The notes beneath the pieces were generated by a model. That model did no database searches. It saw only the letters and a list, made by a program, of their open reading frames with translations, and was not told the DNA's origin. A program made the translations under genes and the position numbers. Below, in pieces: positions 16,593 through 18,516 of a DNA stretch of 18,516 nucleotides; within the stretch, counting starts at the first letter, position 1, and each line of letters opens with the position of its first letter. Origin of the DNA: Deltaproteobacteria bacterium (lineage in GTDB: Bacteria > Desulfobacterota_D > UBA1144 > Nemesobacterales > N074bin48); assembly GCA_004356685.1 (NCBI GenBank), contig SMWS01000121.1, forward strand, positions 1 through 18,516, read 5' to 3'.

Positions 16593-16778
16593 ATAGAATC
16601 AAAAAAAGTGAAAAGGCATTAGTCTAATGAAATATGGAACACGATATTACAGTTTACAGTCCCCTGCTCACAAACGCAGCATGCATGTTTAGCTTTATGG
16701 CGAAATGTTATATAGAAATTAGCATTGCTGATGAAAGGGGTTTTGATTGAGCCTGGTTAACTGAGCACCTCATGTTTC

Positions 16779-17654
16779 TTAAGCTTTAGATTTTGATATT
16801 TTATAAATACTTAAAACTATAAGAACTCCACCCAACAATACTCCCATGTCCAGTTTTGTTCCCAGAATAATTCTGTCGAAAGTTAAGGCGACTACAGGTA
16901 CTAGCAAAGATGAAAAAGTGGTGATATTTATATCAAATTTGTTTATTAAATAAAACCATATAGAAAAATTAATCGCCGAAGCAACTATCCCCGTAAACAG
17001 TATTATGAATATTGAATGGTAATTCCAATCGACTCTAAAACTGCCTTCAATTATGTATGCTATTATAATTAGAAACGCTGCTCCAAAAATAAGCTGGTAA
17101 CCATTTACTATAAATGGGTTATGATCTCGCAGTTTTTTTCTGTTCCATATATTTGCTATTGCCCAAGAAATTGCGGCAAGTATGATCAAAAGCTCCCCAT
17201 ATATTATTTCTACGCTTTGAACAGAAATAGCATCCCATCCCAGGATAAATGCGGTACCAAAAATTCCTAATATGACTCCAATCCACTTGGCATTGTTTAA
17301 TCTCTCTTTTAGTAAGAAATGTAACAATAAACTTGTCCAAAGAGGCATTGTATAGACTATTACAGAGGTTTTTCCAGCTGTTACAAACTTCATCCCATAA
17401 ATAATAAAAGCCATCATCGCAGTGGTTTGAAATATGCCGACTATTATGTAATTTGGATTTTTAAAATTAGAGTGCTTATAGGAACTATGCAACAAAATAA
17501 ACGGTAGCAAAACCGCTGCGGCTATGGCATTTCTTAATGCAACAAAAGTAAAGGGCTGCATATACTCCAGTGATTGTTTCATTAAAATCCACGAGTAGCC
17601 CCAGGTTATAATTGTAAAAACTAATAATAATATTTTCCAGTTATTTCCAGACAC
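16779..17654 (-). CDS. EamA/DMT-family transporter
   Basis: A 291-aa polytopic inner-membrane protein of the drug/metabolite transporter superfamily. Two EamA repeats of about five helices each (about 6-137 and 148-286) give ten predicted segments. Family marks include W-G-Y-S-W in helix 1, F-V-A-L-R-N-A-I-A-A, the end of the first repeat with K-W-I-G-V-I-L-G-I-F-G, and L-L-V-P-V-V-A-L late in the second. The family exports amino acids, metabolites or drugs; the substrate cannot be inferred. The start must be GTG at 17654, because a stop lies five codons upstream and helix 1 begins at about residue 6. No ribosome-binding site is visible. TATAAA sits at -12 to -7 relative to the GTG, so a leaderless mRNA is conceivable. 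Confidence 0.94.
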   Translation of the reverse strand: MSGNNWKILLLVFTIITWGYSWILMKQSLEYMQPFTFVALRNAIAAAVLLPFILLHSSYKHSNFKNPNYIIVGIFQTTAMMAFIIYGMKFVTAGKTSVIVYTMPLWTSLLLHFLLKERLNNAKWIGVILGIFGTAFILGWDAISVQSVEIIYGELLIILAAISWAIANIWNRKKLRDHNPFIVNGYQLIFGAAFLIIIAYIIEGSFRVDWNYHSIFIILFTGIVASAINFSIWFYLINKFDINITTFSSLLVPVVALTFDRIILGTKLDMGVLLGGVLIVLSIYKISKSKA

Positions 17655-17770
17655 AAGGTTTTTATACTAATGATTTAAATTGAAATACTAAATAGGGTAA
17701 TCCTACTGCTAAACATATAGATTATTATTAAAATTGAAAGATAAAGAATATAGTTAAAAATTAATTATTG

Positions 17771-17779
17771 TGCTATAAT
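17771..17779 (+). promoter_or_regulatory. Extended -10 promoter of the beta-flower-like gene
   Basis: TGCTATAAT is a perfect TGn plus TATAAT element. The region 17 nt upstream (17751-17756, TAGTTA) matches the -35 only weakly. The predicted transcription start is near 17786, so the mRNA would begin at or just before the AGGAG ribosome-binding site (17786-17790). Confidence 0.6.
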
Positions 17780-17796
17780 TTATTTAGGAGAATAAA

Positions 17797-18144
17797 TTGC
17801 CAAATTATATTTACGATCAATTGGGAAATCCCGTTGGTTATATAAGCGGAAATTATATTCATACTTTACATGGCCAGGCAATTGGTCAAATAAGCGGGGC
17901 AAATGTTCATAAAATGAGTGGAGAATATGTCGGAGAAATACACGACAACATGGTGGTAAATACTCAAAAAAGAGACCCGGAAAGAATTGGTCACAGGGGT
18001 GATCCCGGAAATCCTGGCTTTTATGGTATCCCTAAAAACAGGGGAGCAGTAGAGCCAGAATATCCTGTAGTCTTTTCCCAATTATTAGAACGTGTTAATT
18101 ATATAGACGATTCCGTAAATAATTTTAAGCAGAAGCTTATTTAA
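17797..18144 (+). CDS. Small repeat protein, 4-fold beta-flower-like
   Basis: A 115-aa protein starting at TTG, with AGGAG 6 nt upstream and a perfect extended -10 promoter. The first half is built from a short repeated unit of about 12-13 residues: Y-D-Q-L-G-N-P-V-G-Y-I, then Y-I-H-T-L-H-G-Q-A-I-G-Q-I, then N-V-H-K-M-S-G-E-Y-V-G-E-I, then a last degenerate H-D-N-M-V-V-N. This pattern (aromatic or charged residue, Gly, x, x, hydrophobic-Gly-x-Ile) resembles the 4-fold beta-flower domain family, whose function is not established. The second half is Gly/Pro-rich (R-G-D-P-G-N-P-G-F-Y-G) and ends in a short helical tail. No signal peptide or membrane segment, so it is probably cytoplasmic. It is monocistronic. 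The family assignment is from pattern memory only. Confidence 0.75.
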   Translation: MPNYIYDQLGNPVGYISGNYIHTLHGQAIGQISGANVHKMSGEYVGEIHDNMVVNTQKRDPERIGHRGDPGNPGFYGIPKNRGAVEPEYPVVFSQLLERVNYIDDSVNNFKQKLI

Positions 18145-18211
18145 TTTTCTTAGATTAAAATATCCTCAAATAATAATTTTTTTAATTAAAGTAGACAAAA
18201 TTACCCATTAA

Positions 18212-18225
18212 TTATCAAATGATAA
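18212..18225. repeat. Small inverted repeat between converging genes
   Basis: TTATCA-AA-TGATAA forms a 6-bp AT-rich stem between the ends of the beta-flower-like gene and the gene coming from the right. A run of seven T follows after an 8-nt gap on the plus strand. That makes a poor terminator candidate for the plus-strand gene; the stem is too weak and too far from the T-run for confidence. Confidence 0.3.
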
Positions 18226-18275
18226 CCCCAAGATTTTTTTAAGCCAGAAATCGTATTATTTTGCAAGTGTCTTAT

Positions 18276-18516
18276 TTAATTATTCTTTATTTTATCTGTA
18301 ACATCTAAAAAGCGATAAAAGTTTGCATAATTGGTTTTATAGTGTTTATCTGGTAATAAGTCATAATTTTTATCGAAGTAAAGATTAAAAATCAAGCGAA
18401 AAGTATTAACAGGTGTTATTGAAGGGTATAGGAAAGTATCATCTACTTCAGGAAAATAATATGCATTGAATATTGCAAATTTGTGTTTCCATATCTCATT
18501 AGAATATTTTGACAAA
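18276..18516 (-). CDS. C-terminal fragment, possibly sulfatase-like membrane protein
   Basis: The frame enters from beyond the right edge (the outermost full codon is TTG, read here as an internal Leu), and about 79 C-terminal residues are visible. The segment I-F-N-A-Y-Y-F-P, L-Y-P-S-I-T-P-V-N-T-F-R-L-I-F-N and Y-D-L-L-P-D-K-H-Y resembles the C-terminus of a group of large sulfatase/alkaline-phosphatase-fold membrane proteins (LTA-synthase-like), in which a family block of this kind ends the catalytic domain. No catalytic residues are in view, so function cannot be confirmed. It converges on the beta-flower-like gene across 131 bp. Confidence 0.5.
   Translation of the reverse strand, partial: LSKYSNEIWKHKFAIFNAYYFPEVDDTFLYPSITPVNTFRLIFNLYFDKNYDLLPDKHYKTNYANFYRFLDVTDKIKNN

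Larger units (their letters stand above)
16304..16778. other. 475-bp intergenic region without a clear gene
   Basis: No long open frame is present on either strand. From left to right I see a 10-bp palindrome TTGTTAACAA (16312-16321); two DnaA-box-like sites, CTATCAACA (16323-16331) and TTATCAACA (16368-16376); an 8-bp-stem hairpin (16514-16535); an extended -10 promoter (16584-16592); a small inverted repeat CATTAG-T-CTAATG (16617-16629); and a less AT-rich stretch from about 16655. Two tiny open frames lie behind the promoter (16627-16692, 21 codons; 16634-16750, 38 codons). Neither resembles a protein I know. Confidence 0.6.

Noticed and set aside
16634..16750. 38-codon open frame in the intergenic region as a gene
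   Set aside because: No similarity I recognise, no convincing ribosome-binding site, and a length expected by chance; mentioned only under the orphan promoter.
16304..16778. The intergenic region as a tRNA, tmRNA, SRP RNA or RNase P RNA gene
   Set aside because: I found no cloverleaf, T-loop GTTCRA pattern, or conserved core motifs of those RNAs on either strand.
1..18516. CRISPR arrays, insertion sequences, prophage, toxin-antitoxin or defence systems
   Set aside because: No repeat-spacer series, transposase or integrase motifs, nuclease-helicase clusters or tRNA-associated boundaries are visible; the genes are housekeeping, cofactor and transport types.

Overview
The window is AT-rich, gene-dense bacterial chromosome. 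It reads mostly as conserved housekeeping and cofactor genes rather than a mobile or defence island. The inner-membrane-anchored PpiD/SurA-like periplasmic chaperone suggests a Gram-negative cell. A bacterial-type split FO synthase (separate CofG and CofH) plus CofD shows that the organism makes coenzyme F420. A DUF4388/J-domain/TPR protein and a SecA with a long insert in its first nucleotide-binding domain are reminiscent of Deltaproteobacteria-like or uncultured candidate lineages (for example SAR324 or Dadabacteria). That placement is inference; no rRNA or tRNA gene is present to test it.

Layout. (1) 1-366, plus strand: 3' part of an FxsA-family membrane protein whose start lies before the window. 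(2) 370-3955, minus strand: the F420 block cofD, then cofG and cofH, which overlap by 14 nt. The 180-bp cofD-cofG gap holds an extended -10 promoter and, just upstream of it, a two-copy 21-bp direct repeat that looks like an operator. (3) 4182-15453, plus strand: PpiD-like chaperone, receiver-like/DUF4388/J-domain/TPR protein, smc, secA and a MoxR-family AAA+ ATPase. These cover envelope protein folding and export, chromosome organisation and a chaperone-type ATPase. (4) 15486-16303: a pterin-4a-carbinolamine dehydratase gene (minus) and folK (plus), head to head, both acting on pterins. (5) 16304-16778: a 475-bp non-coding stretch with two DnaA-box-like motifs, an 8-bp-stem hairpin and an orphan extended -10 promoter. 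(6) 16779-17654, minus: an EamA/DMT transporter with a GTG start. (7) 17797-18144, plus: a small repeat protein resembling the 4-fold beta-flower family, behind a strong extended -10 promoter and using a TTG start. (8) 18276-18516, minus: the C-terminal end of a large protein, probably sulfatase-like, running off the window.

I found no CRISPR array, transposase, prophage, toxin-antitoxin pair or recognisable new defence system. The most interesting items are the putative cofGH operator, the orphan promoter at 16584-16592 with no annotated gene behind it, the multi-domain receiver-like/J-domain protein with Glu at the phospho-acceptor position, the PpiD-like protein lacking a visible parvulin catalytic core, and the SecA insertion.
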